Assembly: GCF_010669145.1 (NCBI RefSeq)
Contig: NZ_CP048632.1
Location: 2,180,001 to 2,244,000 of the forward strand
Direction of reading: 5' to 3'
DNA from: Rhizobium oryzihabitans
GTDB lineage: Bacteria > Pseudomonadota > Alphaproteobacteria > Rhizobiales > Rhizobiaceae
DNA length: 64,000 bases
The position numbers and the translations under genes are program-made. Below, piece by piece: positions 1 to 9,427 of this stretch (position 1 is the stretch's first letter; each line of letters begins with the position of its first letter). The notes under the pieces are model-generated. The model saw only the letters and a list, made by a program, of their open reading frames with translations, did no database searches and had not been told where the DNA came from.

Positions 1-2466
1 ATAAAGACGGATCTGCCCGAACTTCCCGTCAGCGACGTTCTGGCAGATATCGCCGATGCGCTTGGGGGAGCAAAGCGTGCGGTTCTTTCAGCTCCGCCGG
101 GCGCGGGCAAAACCACGCTGGTGCCGCTTCATCTCTTGCAAGAGGAATGGCGGGGTGACGGCAAGATCATTCTTCTCGAACCACGTCGGCTTGCGACCCG
201 CGCCGCCGCCGGGCGCATGGCCGATCTGCTACATGAGGATGTCGGGGAAACCGTCGGCTACCGCATGCGGCTCGACAATCGCATCTCCTCAAGGACCCGG
301 ATTGAAGTGGTGACGGAGGGCGTGTTCGCCCGAATGGTTCTTGACGACCCGGAACTTGCCGGCGTTTCGACGGTGATTTTCGACGAGTTTCACGAACGTT
401 CGCTCGACGGCGATTTCGGACTGGCGCTTGCGCTCGACGTGCAGGAAGGGTTGCGAGATGATCTGCGCATCCTCGTCATGTCCGCCACCCTCGATGTGGA
501 CCGCATCAGCACGCTGATGGGTGACGCCCCGGTCATTCAGAGCCTGGGTCGGACATTTCCGATCGATATCCGCTACGAGGACCGCTGGCAGGGTGTACCC
601 GTCGAAGAGAAAGTCACAAAGGCGATTACCGAAGCCCATGCAGCGGAAACGGGCTCCATCCTCGCCTTCCTGCCGGGGCAAGCGGAAATCACCCGCACGG
701 CCGCACGGCTGGAGGGGCGTTTTTCCGCAGATACGGATATCATCCCGCTTTACGGCAATCTTTCGCAAAAGGAGCAGGATGCGGCGATCAAGCCGGCACC
801 GGCCGGACGGCGCAAGATCGTGCTTGCCACCTCTATCGCCGAAACCTCGATCACCATAGACGGCGTGCGCGTGGTGATCGACAGCGGGTTGCAGCGACTG
901 CCGGTCTTCGAACCGGCAACGGGCATAACGAGGCTGGAGACTGTGCGAGTTTCGCGGGCTTCCGCCGATCAGCGGGCGGGCCGCGCTGGGCGAACGGAGC
1001 CCGGCGTTGCGGTCCGTCTTTGGCATCAAGGGCAGATGGCGGCGCTCAACGCCTTCACACCACCGCAAATTCTGGCGAGCGACCTTTCCGGCCTGGCGCT
1101 TGATCTTGCCCATTGGGGCGTTCACGATCCGTCTGCGCTTGCATTTCTGGACGCCCCTCCCGAAGCGGCGCTGAAGGAATCCATCGCGCTTCTCAAAAAT
1201 CTCGGCGCACTCGATGAAGCCGGATCACTGACGCAACGCGGCCACCTCATGCGCGGCCTCTCATTGCCGCCGCGACTGGCGGCCATGGTGATTGCCGCGA
1301 CGGGTGAAGGTGCGGGAAAAAAGGCGGCGATGCTCGCCGTCATGCTGACCGAACAGGGTCTCGGCGGAAACGACATTGATCTCGATGAACGATTGCGGCG
1401 CTTTCTTTCCGAGAAGAACGAGAGGGCACAGGCGGCCCGCAAGCTGGCGTCGAGGCTTTTCGATACGATCGGCGGTGCGAAGGCAGCAATCGAATTGCCG
1501 AGCGAGGCTGGTCCCCTGCTGCTGCATGCCTATCCTGACCGGATTGCGCTTCAGCGTGGAGCACGCGGCCGTTACGTGATGGCGAACGGCCGGGGTGCTG
1601 AACTCGCCGAGACCGACCGGCTTGCCGCAAGCAGGATGCTGGTGGTTGCCGACATCACCGGGCGGGCGGCGCAGCCGCGCATCCTTTCAGCTGCCGGCAT
1701 CGAGCGGGCCGATATAGAAGAGCGAATGCCGCATCTTATCGTGCAGCAGGACCAGCTGCTGTTCGACAAGGCGAGCGGCCAGGCGCGTGCACGCCGCGTC
1801 ACGCGCCTCGGCGCCATCATACTCGACGAAACGCCCCTACCCCGTCCCGAAGACGAACAGGCGGCGCAGGCGCTCGCCAACGGCGTTCGGGAATACGGCA
1901 TCGGCATTCTTCCTTTTTCGAAAGAGACCCTTCAGCTGCGTGACAGGATCGGCTTTCTGAGCGCCAGCATCGGAGAGCCTTGGCCGGACGTCAGCGATGC
2001 GGCATTGCTTTTGCGACTGGATGAATGGTTCGTGCCCTTCCAGCACGGCGCACGCAGCCTGCAGGATATCCGGCCCGGCAGCCTCTCCGAGGGACTTTTA
2101 TCCTTGGTGCCCTATGAGGTCGCGCGCGATCTCGGCAGGCTTGCGCCGACGCATTTCGAAGCACCGACGGGCCAGCGGCATCCCATCCGCTACGACGCCA
2201 GCGAACCGACGCTTTCCATTCGCGTGCAGGAGCTTTTCGGGCTGACGGCCCACCCTGCCATCGCGCAGGGACGATTGCCGCTGCTTCTGGAATTGACCTC
2301 GCCGGCGCACAGGCCGATACAGACGACACGCGATCTTCCCGGTTTCTGGGCGGGATCGTGGAAGGACGTGCGGGCGGATATGCGCGGGCGTTATCCGCGC
2401 CATCCATGGCCGGAAGATCCCGCATCGGCATTGCCGACCAGCCGCGCCAAACCGCGGGGAACGTGA
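1..2466 (+). CDS. hrpB: ATP-dependent helicase HrpB (5' end outside window)
   Basis: DEAH-box helicase of the HrpB family, of uncertain physiological role (related to RNA helicases). The reading frame is open from base 1, so the true start lies just left of the window. Visible motifs in order are a Walker A P-loop (SAPPGAGKTT, Lys codon at 109), the DEFH box (codons from 382), the SATLD motif near 480 and motif VI QRAGRAGR near 970. The long C-terminal part matches the HrpB C-terminal domain and ends with the typical PxxHPWPEDP segment near 2400. It is followed within 10 bases by the actS start on the same strand. Only a few residues should be missing, because the P-loop of HrpB is close to the N-terminus. 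Confidence 0.93.
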   Translation: MKTDLPELPVSDVLADIADALGGAKRAVLSAPPGAGKTTLVPLHLLQEEWRGDGKIILLEPRRLATRAAAGRMADLLHEDVGETVGYRMRLDNRISSRTRIEVVTEGVFARMVLDDPELAGVSTVIFDEFHERSLDGDFGLALALDVQEGLRDDLRILVMSATLDVDRISTLMGDAPVIQSLGRTFPIDIRYEDRWQGVPVEEKVTKAITEAHAAETGSILAFLPGQAEITRTAARLEGRFSADTDIIPLYGNLSQKEQDAAIKPAPAGRRKIVLATSIAETSITIDGVRVVIDSGLQRLPVFEPATGITRLETVRVSRASADQRAGRAGRTEPGVAVRLWHQGQMAALNAFTPPQILASDLSGLALDLAHWGVHDPSALAFLDAPPEAALKESIALLKNLGALDEAGSLTQRGHLMRGLSLPPRLAAMVIAATGEGAGKKAAMLAVMLTEQGLGGNDIDLDERLRRFLSEKNERAQAARKLASRLFDTIGGAKAAIELPSEAGPLLLHAYPDRIALQRGARGRYVMANGRGAELAETDRLAASRMLVVADITGRAAQPRILSAAGIERADIEERMPHLIVQQDQLLFDKASGQARARRVTRLGAIILDETPLPRPEDEQAAQALANGVREYGIGILPFSKETLQLRDRIGFLSASIGEPWPDVSDAALLLRLDEWFVPFQHGARSLQDIRPGSLSEGLLSLVPYEVARDLGRLAPTHFEAPTGQRHPIRYDASEPTLSIRVQELFGLTAHPAIAQGRLPLLLELTSPAHRPIQTTRDLPGFWAGSWKDVRADMRGRYPRHPWPEDPASALPTSRAKPRGT

Positions 2467-2471
2467 CGACG

Positions 2472-3803
2472 ATGACAAAGGTAAAGGAGACGAAGGTGGC
2501 TGGTCATCCGATCGAAACCACAAGGCTTGGCCGCGCCAGCCGCAGGATAAGGCTGCAAACCATCGTATGGCTGCGCTGGCTGGCGGTGGCGGGACAGACC
2601 GCAACGATCCTGTTCGTCGCCCTGGGGCTGAATTTCCCCCTGCCGCTTCTCGCTTGCAGCCTTTTGATTGCGGCTCTGGCGCTTGCCAACCTGTTTCTCA
2701 CAGCCCGTTTTCCCTCCACCTATCGTCTGGAGCCCTGGGAAGCGACGCTGCTGCTTGCTTTCGATCTGCTGCAATTGACCGCGCTCATCTATATTACCGG
2801 CGGCCTTTCCAATCCCTTCGCGCCGCTGATCTGCGTGCAGGTCATCATTGCCTTTGCCTCGCAGCCGCTTCGGCATTCTCTTATTCTTCTCGCCTTTGCC
2901 GTCATATGTTCGACGGCGATTGCCTTTTCGCCGTTTCCGGTTCCTTGGTATCCCGGCGAGGTGCTGCCGATCCAGCTTCTGCTGCATGTCGGCACCTGGG
3001 TCGCGATCATTGCTACCACTTCTTTCGCAGCCTTTTATGCCTATCGCGTTTCGCACGAGGCCAACCAGCTGGCGGATGCGCTGGCTGCGACCGAACTGGT
3101 GCTGGAGCGGGAAAAACATCTGTCGCAGCTGGATGGGCTTGCAGCAGCAGCAGCGCATGAACTTGGCACACCGCTTGCGACAATCAGTGTCGTCGCCAAG
3201 GAGATGGAGCGGGAATTCGGCAATGATGAAAGATTTGGCGAAGACATAGCGCTGCTGCGCAGCCAGAGCGAACGATGCCGCGATATTCTGCGCCGCCTCA
3301 CATCGCTTTCCGCCGACAATGAGGAGCACATGCGCCGCCTGCCGCTCTCCTCCCTGATCGAGGAGGTAGTGGCGCCGCACCGGGAATTCGGCATCCGCCT
3401 GGAACTCGTTGAAAAGAACAACCGGGCTGACGAGCCGGTCGGCATCCGCAATGCCGGCGTCATTTACGGGCTGGGCAACCTGATTGAAAACGGTGTCGAC
3501 TATGCGCGGGAAAAAGTAACCGTGACGGTGGACTACGATTCGCAGACCATCACTGTCATCATCGAGGATGACGGACCCGGTTATGCCCATGACGTGCTTG
3601 CGCGCATCGGCGAACCCTATGTGACCGAACGTCACAACGACACGCGGGCTGGCGGGCTGGGCCTTGGGCTTTTTATCGCCAAGACGTTGCTGGAAAGGTC
3701 CGGCGCCGCCGTCACCTTCGGAAATCGCGGTTCGAGCGGAACTGGAGCGCGGGTCACAATCGTCTGGCCTCGGGCACTTATGGACGATAAAAGAAGCCGT
3801 TGA
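2472..3803 (+). CDS. actS: Redox-responsive sensor histidine kinase ActS/RegB
   Basis: Membrane sensor kinase of the RegB/PrrB/ActS family, which with ActR controls redox-linked genes (respiration, CO2 and nitrogen metabolism, acid tolerance in rhizobia). About six hydrophobic segments occupy residues 30-195 and include the family quinone-site motif GGLSNPFAPL. The H-box AAHELGTPLA carries the phosphoacceptor His229, and the conserved redox Cys269 lies in SERCRDIL. N, G1 and G2 ATP-binding boxes follow (NLIENGVDYA, EDDGPGY, GGLGLGLFIA). Start chosen at the ATG at 2472; a GTG at 2463 in the same frame overlaps the hrpB stop and is an alternative. The protein is 443 aa, normal for the family. 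actR follows after 65 bases. Confidence 0.93.
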   Translation: MTKVKETKVAGHPIETTRLGRASRRIRLQTIVWLRWLAVAGQTATILFVALGLNFPLPLLACSLLIAALALANLFLTARFPSTYRLEPWEATLLLAFDLLQLTALIYITGGLSNPFAPLICVQVIIAFASQPLRHSLILLAFAVICSTAIAFSPFPVPWYPGEVLPIQLLLHVGTWVAIIATTSFAAFYAYRVSHEANQLADALAATELVLEREKHLSQLDGLAAAAAHELGTPLATISVVAKEMEREFGNDERFGEDIALLRSQSERCRDILRRLTSLSADNEEHMRRLPLSSLIEEVVAPHREFGIRLELVEKNNRADEPVGIRNAGVIYGLGNLIENGVDYAREKVTVTVDYDSQTITVIIEDDGPGYAHDVLARIGEPYVTERHNDTRAGGLGLGLFIAKTLLERSGAAVTFGNRGSSGTGARVTIVWPRALMDDKRSR

Positions 3804-3868
3804 CTTTACCATCCACGTTGAAGCGGCGATAAGAAGAAAGCCGACGAAGTTGCCGGAAGGCCGGAAAC

Positions 3869-4456
3869 ATGAAAACAGAAGACCAGAACCCATCCACCAG
3901 CGTGCCGACGGACGACGAAGATCCGATCGGACCTGACAGATCACTGCTGATCGTCGATGACGACGGCCCGTTTCTACGCCGGCTTGCCCGGGCGATGGAA
4001 ACACGCGGATTTGCCGTCGACACCGCCGAGACGGTCAGCGAGGGCATTGCGCGCTCCAAGGCGGCACCGCCCAAATATGCGGTCGTCGATCTGAGGCTTG
4101 CGGATGGCAATGGTCTCGAGGTCATCGAAGCCATCAGGCAGAACCGGGACGATACGCAGATCGTTGTCCTGACCGGCTACGGCAATATTGCAACCGCCGT
4201 TACCGCGGTAAAACTCGGGGCGCTGGACTATCTTGCCAAACCCGCCGATGCGGACGATGTCTTCAATGCGCTGACGCAGCGCAAGGGCGAGAAGACCGAA
4301 GTCCCTGAAAACCCCATGTCGGCGGACCGGGTTCGGTGGGAGCATATTCAGCGCGTTTATGAAATGTGCGAGCGCAACGTTTCGGAAACAGCCCGCCGGC
4401 TCAACATGCATCGGCGAACGCTGCAGCGCATTCTGGCGAAACGCGCGCCGAAGTAG
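3869..4456 (+). CDS. actR: Response regulator ActR/RegA
   Basis: Partner regulator of ActS. The receiver domain (residues about 26-140) has the acidic pocket LLIVDDD, phospho-acceptor Asp74 in VVDLRLADG, and the Lys in YLAKPADADD. A short Fis-type helix-turn-helix at the C-terminus reads SETARRLNMHRRTLQRIL, the highly conserved RegA/PrrA/ActR DNA-binding helix. At 195 aa it is slightly longer than Rhodobacter RegA because of an extended N-terminus. The ATG at 3869 follows a purine-rich ggaaggccggaaac stretch. It is probably co-transcribed with actS. The stop codon runs straight into a rhizobial palindromic repeat. Confidence 0.94.
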   Translation: MKTEDQNPSTSVPTDDEDPIGPDRSLLIVDDDGPFLRRLARAMETRGFAVDTAETVSEGIARSKAAPPKYAVVDLRLADGNGLEVIEAIRQNRDDTQIVVLTGYGNIATAVTAVKLGALDYLAKPADADDVFNALTQRKGEKTEVPENPMSADRVRWEHIQRVYEMCERNVSETARRLNMHRRTLQRILAKRAPK

Positions 4457-4503
4457 AGCATTTCCAGTAAAAGTGCGAAGCGGTTCTGCGCCCGGAAAAT
4501 GCG
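4454..4503. repeat. Rhizobial interspersed palindromic repeat, between actR and mmcB
   Basis: Imperfect inverted repeat with outer arms gcatttcc (4458-4465) and ggaaaatgc (4494-4502) around the core aagtgcgaagcggttctgcg. This core and its arms recur many times in Rhizobium and Agrobacterium intergenic DNA, from memory of those genomes. It sits between the convergent actR and mmcB stops, where it could also act as a hairpin in both transcripts. Confidence 0.6.
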
Positions 4504-4514
4504 CCGAACCGGAA

Positions 4515-5000
4515 CTACTCTCCGAAGCTGCGCCCGGTCGTCCATTCCGCCAGCATCAGCCGGGTTGCAGCGGTTCTCGAGAAATCCAGCATCACCGATT
4601 TGCGGGTCGCCGGCGGCAATTTGTGCTCCGGCGCATCGCGAAGCATATGGGCGCCATATCCATCCGACAGGATCAAGCCGCATTCCTCCGGGAAGATTTC
4701 GACCGGGACTTCCGGATGGGTCGCGAAAAACAGCCGGTCGCAATGCAGGCGGTATTCCGGCCATTTGCGGTCGACCCGAAAATCCTCGATGGAGGATTTG
4801 ATCTCGATGATCCAGATTTCACCCTTCACCGACAGGCTGATGAGGTCCGCCCTGCGTCCGCTTGCAAGCGGCAGTTCCGGCAGCACCGAATGGCGCATCT
4901 CGTGCAGAAGCACTTGAACGCCACGGCGTACAAGCATCGCCTTGTCCGACTGGCGGCCGTCGATTAACGGATTATTGTTGGTAACGGAAAGAATAGTCAT
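4515..5000 (-). CDS. mmcB: MmcB-family DNA repair protein (DUF1052)
   Basis: 161-aa protein of the MmcB/DUF1052 family, an alphaproteobacterial SOS-associated putative endonuclease. The centre carries a PD-(D/E)xK-like nuclease core: GRRADLISL, then IWIIEIKSSIEDF (the E-x-K pair), then DRKWPEYRLHCDRLFFA. Start taken at the ATG at 5000, which gives MTILSVTNNN as N-terminus; an in-frame start at 5090 would add 30 residues that do not look like family sequence. It is divergent from the L,D-transpeptidase gene across 183 bases and convergent with actR. No LexA box was recognised in the promoter gap. Confidence 0.82.
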   Translation of the reverse strand: MTILSVTNNNPLIDGRQSDKAMLVRRGVQVLLHEMRHSVLPELPLASGRRADLISLSVKGEIWIIEIKSSIEDFRVDRKWPEYRLHCDRLFFATHPEVPVEIFPEECGLILSDGYGAHMLRDAPEHKLPPATRKSVMLDFSRTAATRLMLAEWTTGRSFGE

Positions 5001-5183
5001 GGATAAAAGCTGCTGAAGCGTTTGACCTATTGTTGCAAAAAGGCAATCAACCGGCAATTTCGAGGGCACAACCGTCTTGCGGCAGCGCAACGGCTTGCCA
5101 AGAGCGGCTGAATGGAAAATAACCGATTTATCCTGTTAAGCCTACTCCTTCGCACAATTTGGCGAATTTTCCGCGAGAACGAC

Positions 5184-5897
5184 ATGCGCATCCGCACCCC
5201 ATTGACCGCACTCGGTCTGACGGCAGCACTGGCTCTGGCCGGCTGCGCCGAAACCACTTCCCAATCATCTGCGCCGACTTCCGGCAAGATCGCGGCGTCC
5301 GTGCCGGTCGCCGACCCGGTTCCGGCGAAGGTCGAAACGGTCCAGATCTTCAACGATGTTTACGGCCCCGTGACCGATGCGGGCTATGCGCTGCCGGCCA
5401 TTCCGATCAATCGCGTGAATGAGAAGTTCCGTCGCCAGATCGTCGAGTTCCAGACCAGTGAACGGCCGGGCACGATCATCGTCAACACGCGTGACCGTTA
5501 CCTCTATTATATCCTGTCCGGTAACCGTGCGGTTCGTTACGGCATCGGCGTCGGCAAGGCGGGTTTCGCCTGGGCCGGTGAGGCCTATGTCGCCTGGAAG
5601 CAGGAATGGCCAATGTGGCATCCGCCAAAGGAAATGGCGGACCGCAAGCCGGAAGTCGCGAAATATGTCGAGGCGGGCATGGGCCCGGGTCTTTCCAACC
5701 CGCTCGGCGCGCGCGCCATGTATCTCTTCAACGAAAAGGGACAGGACACGCTGTTCCGTATCCATGGTTCGCCTGAATGGGCTTCGATCGGCACTGCCGC
5801 CTCTTCCGGCTGCATCCGCATGATCAACCAGGACGTCATGGACCTCTACAGCCGCGTCCGTCCGGGCCGCAGCTCCAAGGTTGTCGTGATCCAGTAA
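5184..5897 (+). CDS. L,D-transpeptidase lipoprotein (YkuD/ErfK family)
   Basis: Peptidoglycan L,D-transpeptidase, 237 aa. The N-terminus is a lipoprotein signal with basic n-region MRIRTP, a hydrophobic core and the lipobox LALAGC, so the protein should be anchored in a membrane facing the periplasm. The YkuD domain covers about residues 90-237 and contains the catalytic signature: His194 in HGSPEW, then SSGCIRM with the nucleophile Cys210. Start chosen at the ATG at 5184 because it places the signal peptide exactly at the N-terminus. Agrobacterium carries many such paralogues, linked to its 3-3 cross-linked wall and polar growth (family knowledge). A rho-independent terminator follows directly. 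Confidence 0.9.
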   Translation: MRIRTPLTALGLTAALALAGCAETTSQSSAPTSGKIAASVPVADPVPAKVETVQIFNDVYGPVTDAGYALPAIPINRVNEKFRRQIVEFQTSERPGTIIVNTRDRYLYYILSGNRAVRYGIGVGKAGFAWAGEAYVAWKQEWPMWHPPKEMADRKPEVAKYVEAGMGPGLSNPLGARAMYLFNEKGQDTLFRIHGSPEWASIGTAASSGCIRMINQDVMDLYSRVRPGRSSKVVVIQ

Positions 5898-5915
5898 GAT
5901 CGATACCAGACAAAG

Positions 5916-5949
5916 AAAAAGCCGCCGAGGAATTCCCGGCGGCTTTTTT
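5916..5949. terminator. Bidirectional rho-independent terminator
   Basis: Stem gccgccg/cggcggc with loop aggaattcc, flanked by an A-run (5914-5920) and a T-run (5944-5949). It lies between the convergent ends of the L,D-transpeptidase and glcB and can serve both. Confidence 0.88.
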
Positions 5950-5975
5950 GTTTATGGAAATGACTTGCGGCGGCG

Positions 5976-8156
5976 TCAGGCCGCCTGCTTCGCCTTCAGT
6001 TCAAGACGGCGGCGATGCAGAACCGGTTCGGTATAACCGTTCGGCTGCTCCCGACCCTTCAGCACCAGTTCGACGGCGGCCTGAAACGCGACCGATCCAT
6101 CAAAGTCGGACGCCATCGGCAGATAGGCCGGATCTCCGGAATTCTGGCCATCGACCACCGCCGCCATGCGCTTCATGGTCTCAACGATCTGCCCCTCTGT
6201 CACCACGCCATGGCGCAGCCAGTTCGCCATATGCTGCGCGGAGATACGCAGTGTGGCGCGGTCTTCCATCAGCCCGACATTGTTGATGTCAGGCACCTTG
6301 GAGCAACCAACGCCCTGATCAACCCAGCGCACGACATAGCCGAGAATACCCTGCGCATTATTATCGAGTTCGCGCTGGATTTCCTCCGGCGTCCAGTTGG
6401 GACGCGTCGCGACCGGAACGGACAGAATATCCGAGAGCTTCGCGCGGCCGCGGCTTTTCAAGCCTTCCTGAACGGCTGCGACATCGACCTTGTGATAGTG
6501 CGTGGCGTGCAGCGTTGCCGCCGTCGGTGAAGGCACCCAAGCGGTGTTGGCGCCGGCCTTCGGATGCGCGATCTTCTGTTCCAGCATGGCCGCCATCAGG
6601 TCCGGCATAGCCCACATGCCCTTGCCTATCTGCGCATGGCCGGAAAGGCCGCATTCCAGCCCGATATCGACGTTCCAGTTCTCGTAAGCCGCGATCCAGG
6701 CCGCCTGCTTCATGTCGCCCTTGCGGATCATCGGACCCGCTTCCATCGAGGTATGGATCTCGTCGCCCGTGCGGTCGAGGAAGCCCGTATTGATGAAGAC
6801 GACCCGGTCCTTTGCCGCGCGGATGCTTTCCTTGAGGTTGACCGTCGTGCGGCGCTCCTCATCCATGATGCCCATTTTCATGGTGTTAGGCGCCATACCG
6901 ATCAGATTTTCGACCCGCGCGAAAATCTCGTTGGCGAAGGCGACCTCCTCCGGCCCGTGCATCTTCGGCTTGACGACATACATCGAGCCGGCGCGTGAAT
7001 TCTGACGCCGCCCGGACGGGCCAACATCATAAAGCGCGATCAGCGCGGTGACGACGCCGTCCATGATGCCTTCCGGCACCTCACGACCATCCCTGTCGAG
7101 GATTGCCGGATTGGTCATGAGATGACCGACATTGCGCACCAGCATCAGGGAGCGCCCCGGCAGAGTAAGCGCCGACCCATCGGGGGCCGTATAATAACGA
7201 TCCGGATTGAGGCTGCGGGTGAAGGTCTTGCCACCCTTCGACACCTCCTCCGTCAGGTCGCCGCGCATCAGGCCAAGCCAGTTGCCATAAACCAGCACCT
7301 TGTCCTCGGCGTCGACTGCAGCAACCGAATCCTCGCAATCCATGATGGTCGTGAGCGCTGATTCGAGAAGGACATCCGAGATACCCGCCTTGTCGCCCTT
7401 GCCGATTTCTGTCGACGGATCGATGACGATCTCCGTGTGCAAACCATTCTTGCCAAGCAGGATGGTTGCCGGTTTTTCCGCCTCACCGGTAAAGCCCTTG
7501 AATTGCGCCGCATCCTTCAGTTCCGTCGTGCCCTCACCGATTGCAAGCTGCAATACGCCGCCGACAATCTCGAAGCCGGTCACATCCGACCATCCTGCCG
7601 TTTCGAGCGGGGCCGATTCGTTGAGGAAGTTCCGCGCCCAGGCAATGACCTTGTCACCGCGCTTGGGACTGTAGCCCCTGCCCTTTTCCGCTCCGTCGGC
7701 ATCAGAAATGGCATCCGTTCCGTAAAGCGCATCATAGAGCGAACCCCAGCGGGCGTTCGCAGCATTCAGCGCATAACGCGCATTCATGACCGGAACGACG
7801 AGCTGCGGGCCAGCAACGGCGGCAATTTCAGGGTCGACGTTGCTCGTTTCCACCTTGAAGTCGGGGCCTTCCGGCAGCAGATAACCGATTTCCTTCAGAA
7901 AACCCTCATACACATCGAAATCCGTCGGTGCGCCGTTCTGCCGGTACCAGCCATCAAGCTTTTCCTGCAAGGCGTCGCGCTTGGCGAGCAGCTCACGGTT
8001 TTTCGGGGAAAGCTCGTGGACGATGGCTGAAAAGCCCTCGAAAAAAGCCTCGCTGTTCAGGCCCGTGCCCGGCAGCACCTCATCCGTCAAAAAGGCATGA
8101 AGCCTGTTATCGATGGAAAGACCGAATTTATCCGTGCGGCTCACATGCGCCTCCAT
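5976..8156 (-). CDS. glcB: Malate synthase G
   Basis: Condenses glyoxylate with acetyl-CoA to give malate, the second step of the glyoxylate shunt. The product is 726 aa, the normal length for the G isoform. Recognisable family blocks include [62 protein letters not shown] and the [16 protein letters not shown] segment, plus [17 protein letters not shown] and the C-terminal WLRHGVV region. Start is the ATG at 8156; a GTG four codons later (VSRTDKF) is the other candidate. It is monocistronic, with a striking palindrome about 65 bases upstream. No isocitrate lyase gene is nearby. Confidence 0.96.
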   Translation of the reverse strand: MEAHVSRTDKFGLSIDNRLHAFLTDEVLPGTGLNSEAFFEGFSAIVHELSPKNRELLAKRDALQEKLDGWYRQNGAPTDFDVYEGFLKEIGYLLPEGPDFKVETSNVDPEIAAVAGPQLVVPVMNARYALNAANARWGSLYDALYGTDAISDADGAEKGRGYSPKRGDKVIAWARNFLNESAPLETAGWSDVTGFEIVGGVLQLAIGEGTTELKDAAQFKGFTGEAEKPATILLGKNGLHTEIVIDPSTEIGKGDKAGISDVLLESALTTIMDCEDSVAAVDAEDKVLVYGNWLGLMRGDLTEEVSKGGKTFTRSLNPDRYYTAPDGSALTLPGRSLMLVRNVGHLMTNPAILDRDGREVPEGIMDGVVTALIALYDVGPSGRRQNSRAGSMYVVKPKMHGPEEVAFANEIFARVENLIGMAPNTMKMGIMDEERRTTVNLKESIRAAKDRVVFINTGFLDRTGDEIHTSMEAGPMIRKGDMKQAAWIAAYENWNVDIGLECGLSGHAQIGKGMWAMPDLMAAMLEQKIAHPKAGANTAWVPSPTAATLHATHYHKVDVAAVQEGLKSRGRAKLSDILSVPVATRPNWTPEEIQRELDNNAQGILGYVVRWVDQGVGCSKVPDINNVGLMEDRATLRISAQHMANWLRHGVVTEGQIVETMKRMAAVVDGQNSGDPAYLPMASDFDGSVAFQAAVELVLKGREQPNGYTEPVLHRRRLELKAKQAA

Positions 8157-8221
8157 TTTAACTTGAGGGCACAGAGTGGACGCTGAGGCGGCCGCTCGTC
8201 AATTGCGGGAGACAACCAAAT

Positions 8222-8244
8222 ATTATTTCCATTTTGGAAATAAT
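8222..8244. promoter_or_regulatory. Perfect 10-bp inverted repeat upstream of glcB (candidate operator)
   Basis: Arms attatttcca and tggaaataat separated by ttt, 66 bases upstream of the glcB start. The AT-rich perfect dyad stands out in GC-rich surroundings and is the right size for a dimeric regulator. The regulator is not identifiable from this window. It could equally mark the 3' end of the DUF1402 transcript, but that gene stops at 8266 and runs leftward through the site without a T-run. Confidence 0.5.
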
Positions 8245-8265
8245 GCAGGAGATAATCGCCTTTTC

Positions 8266-9231
8266 CTACAAAAGCGCCTGCAGGTCCTTGAGGCGGTCAT
8301 TCACCAGCCAGCCGTAATAATTCTCTTCCGGCAACAGGGGCTGTTCCCCGCCAGCGGCGCGCTGGCGGTTTTTCTGGGCGAGCGCCGCCGCACGTTGCTG
8401 CGAGCCGCCGACATTATAAAGCGTCGAGGTTACGCCCGGATTTCTGGTGATGTCCATGTCGGCAATGGATTTATAGTCATCGATCGATCTACGGATGGAT
8501 GCCGCCATGAAGGCCAGCGAACGGTCGGGATCCATGATCGCGGTATAAACGGCTGTGGCGTCATTCTCGTCCAGCTTCTCGTAACCGGACGTTCTCGACA
8601 CCATGTCGGACAGCATCAGTGCCGTCAGCGGATTGATCTGGCCGAGACCGAAAGTCTGTCCTGCATAAAAGGGCTGGAAGAATACGGCGCTGAAACGATT
8701 GTTCGGATAGGCAACGCCATCCACCGTCTTGCCGCGGAAGCTGTCGTCCCAGACGTCTTCCCGACAATTCCAAAGGCTGTAGGAGTCCTTTTTCGACTGG
8801 CATCTGGAAAATTGCGAATGCGTCAGAAACTGCGCAATGGTTTCGTCCTTGTAGCCGAAACGGAAGCTGTTGCCGGCATAGGAAGCCGCCTTGACGTAAT
8901 AGGATTGCAGGCGGTCATAGGCATCGACATTATAAGTATGCTCACCAACGATTGCGCCTATCATATGGATCGGATCGATACCGTAGCGCCCGGCCGTCGA
9001 CTTGATCTTGCCGATCAGCGCCTTGTCGGAGGACAGGAGGTCGATCACTTTCTGGTATTTGCGCTCGAAAGAGGTGTTGGACGCCTTGGTCCTCTTTGCG
9101 GAAGCGCCCGGGACGCCCGGCTGTTCTGCATTGCGATTGCCCGGCGGAACGACCGTCGCAGCCTCGGCAAAGGAAGACGAGACGACGGTGAACGTCAAAG
9201 CAGCGGCAAATGCCAGAAGAGTTTTGCGCAC
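8266..9231 (-). CDS. DUF1402 family exported protein
   Basis: 321-aa exported protein of unknown function (DUF1402), a family found mainly in Rhizobiales. The N-terminus VRKTLLAFAAALTFTVVSSS is a signal peptide with likely cleavage after SFAEA, so it is periplasmic. The body has a lysozyme-like flavour: IDPIHMIGAIVGEHTYN and QTFGLGQINPLTALML resemble the Glu-containing and GLGQIN motifs of lytic transglycosylases, which suggests a wall-degrading or goose-lysozyme-like fold (inference). Start chosen at the GTG at 9231, preceded by gagaaaagg, because it begins the signal peptide; the longer upstream frame is not protein-like. It lies downstream of the hslVU terminator. Confidence 0.8.
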   Translation of the reverse strand: MRKTLLAFAAALTFTVVSSSFAEAATVVPPGNRNAEQPGVPGASAKRTKASNTSFERKYQKVIDLLSSDKALIGKIKSTAGRYGIDPIHMIGAIVGEHTYNVDAYDRLQSYYVKAASYAGNSFRFGYKDETIAQFLTHSQFSRCQSKKDSYSLWNCREDVWDDSFRGKTVDGVAYPNNRFSAVFFQPFYAGQTFGLGQINPLTALMLSDMVSRTSGYEKLDENDATAVYTAIMDPDRSLAFMAASIRRSIDDYKSIADMDITRNPGVTSTLYNVGGSQQRAAALAQKNRQRAAGGEQPLLPEENYYGWLVNDRLKDLQALL

Positions 9232-9369
9232 GAGCGAATGCCTTTTCTCAAGCCTGCGGTTTCCCTGGCGACATATGCGGGAAAACCGGACCATTCCACC
9301 AAAGCGGTTCCAACCGGAATGCAGCCCTTCCATAAACAAAATGCGGGCTGAATGCGAGACAAGGCAGAT

Positions 9370-9405
9370 AAAATAAAAGAGTGCGGCAAATATGGCCGCA
9401 CTCTC
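9370..9405 (-). terminator. Terminator of the hslVU operon
   Basis: On the minus strand the stem gagtgcggc/gccgcactc (loop of 7) is followed by a T-rich tract (ttttattttat), about 25 bases after the hslU stop. Confidence 0.85.
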
Positions 9406-9427
9406 ACCTCTTTGATCTGAAGAGTCT

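Noticed and set aside
2391..4004. Long 537-codon frame on the minus strand opposite actS and actR
   Set aside because: It is antisense to two recognised genes, rich in Arg, Gln and Cys, with no domain; a typical mirror frame in GC-rich coding DNA.
9292..9321. Possible second rhizobial repeat (cattcc to ggaatg around aaagcggttcc)
   Set aside because: Arms are only six bases and similarity to known repeats is vague; left as unexplained intergenic sequence between hslU and the DUF1402 gene.
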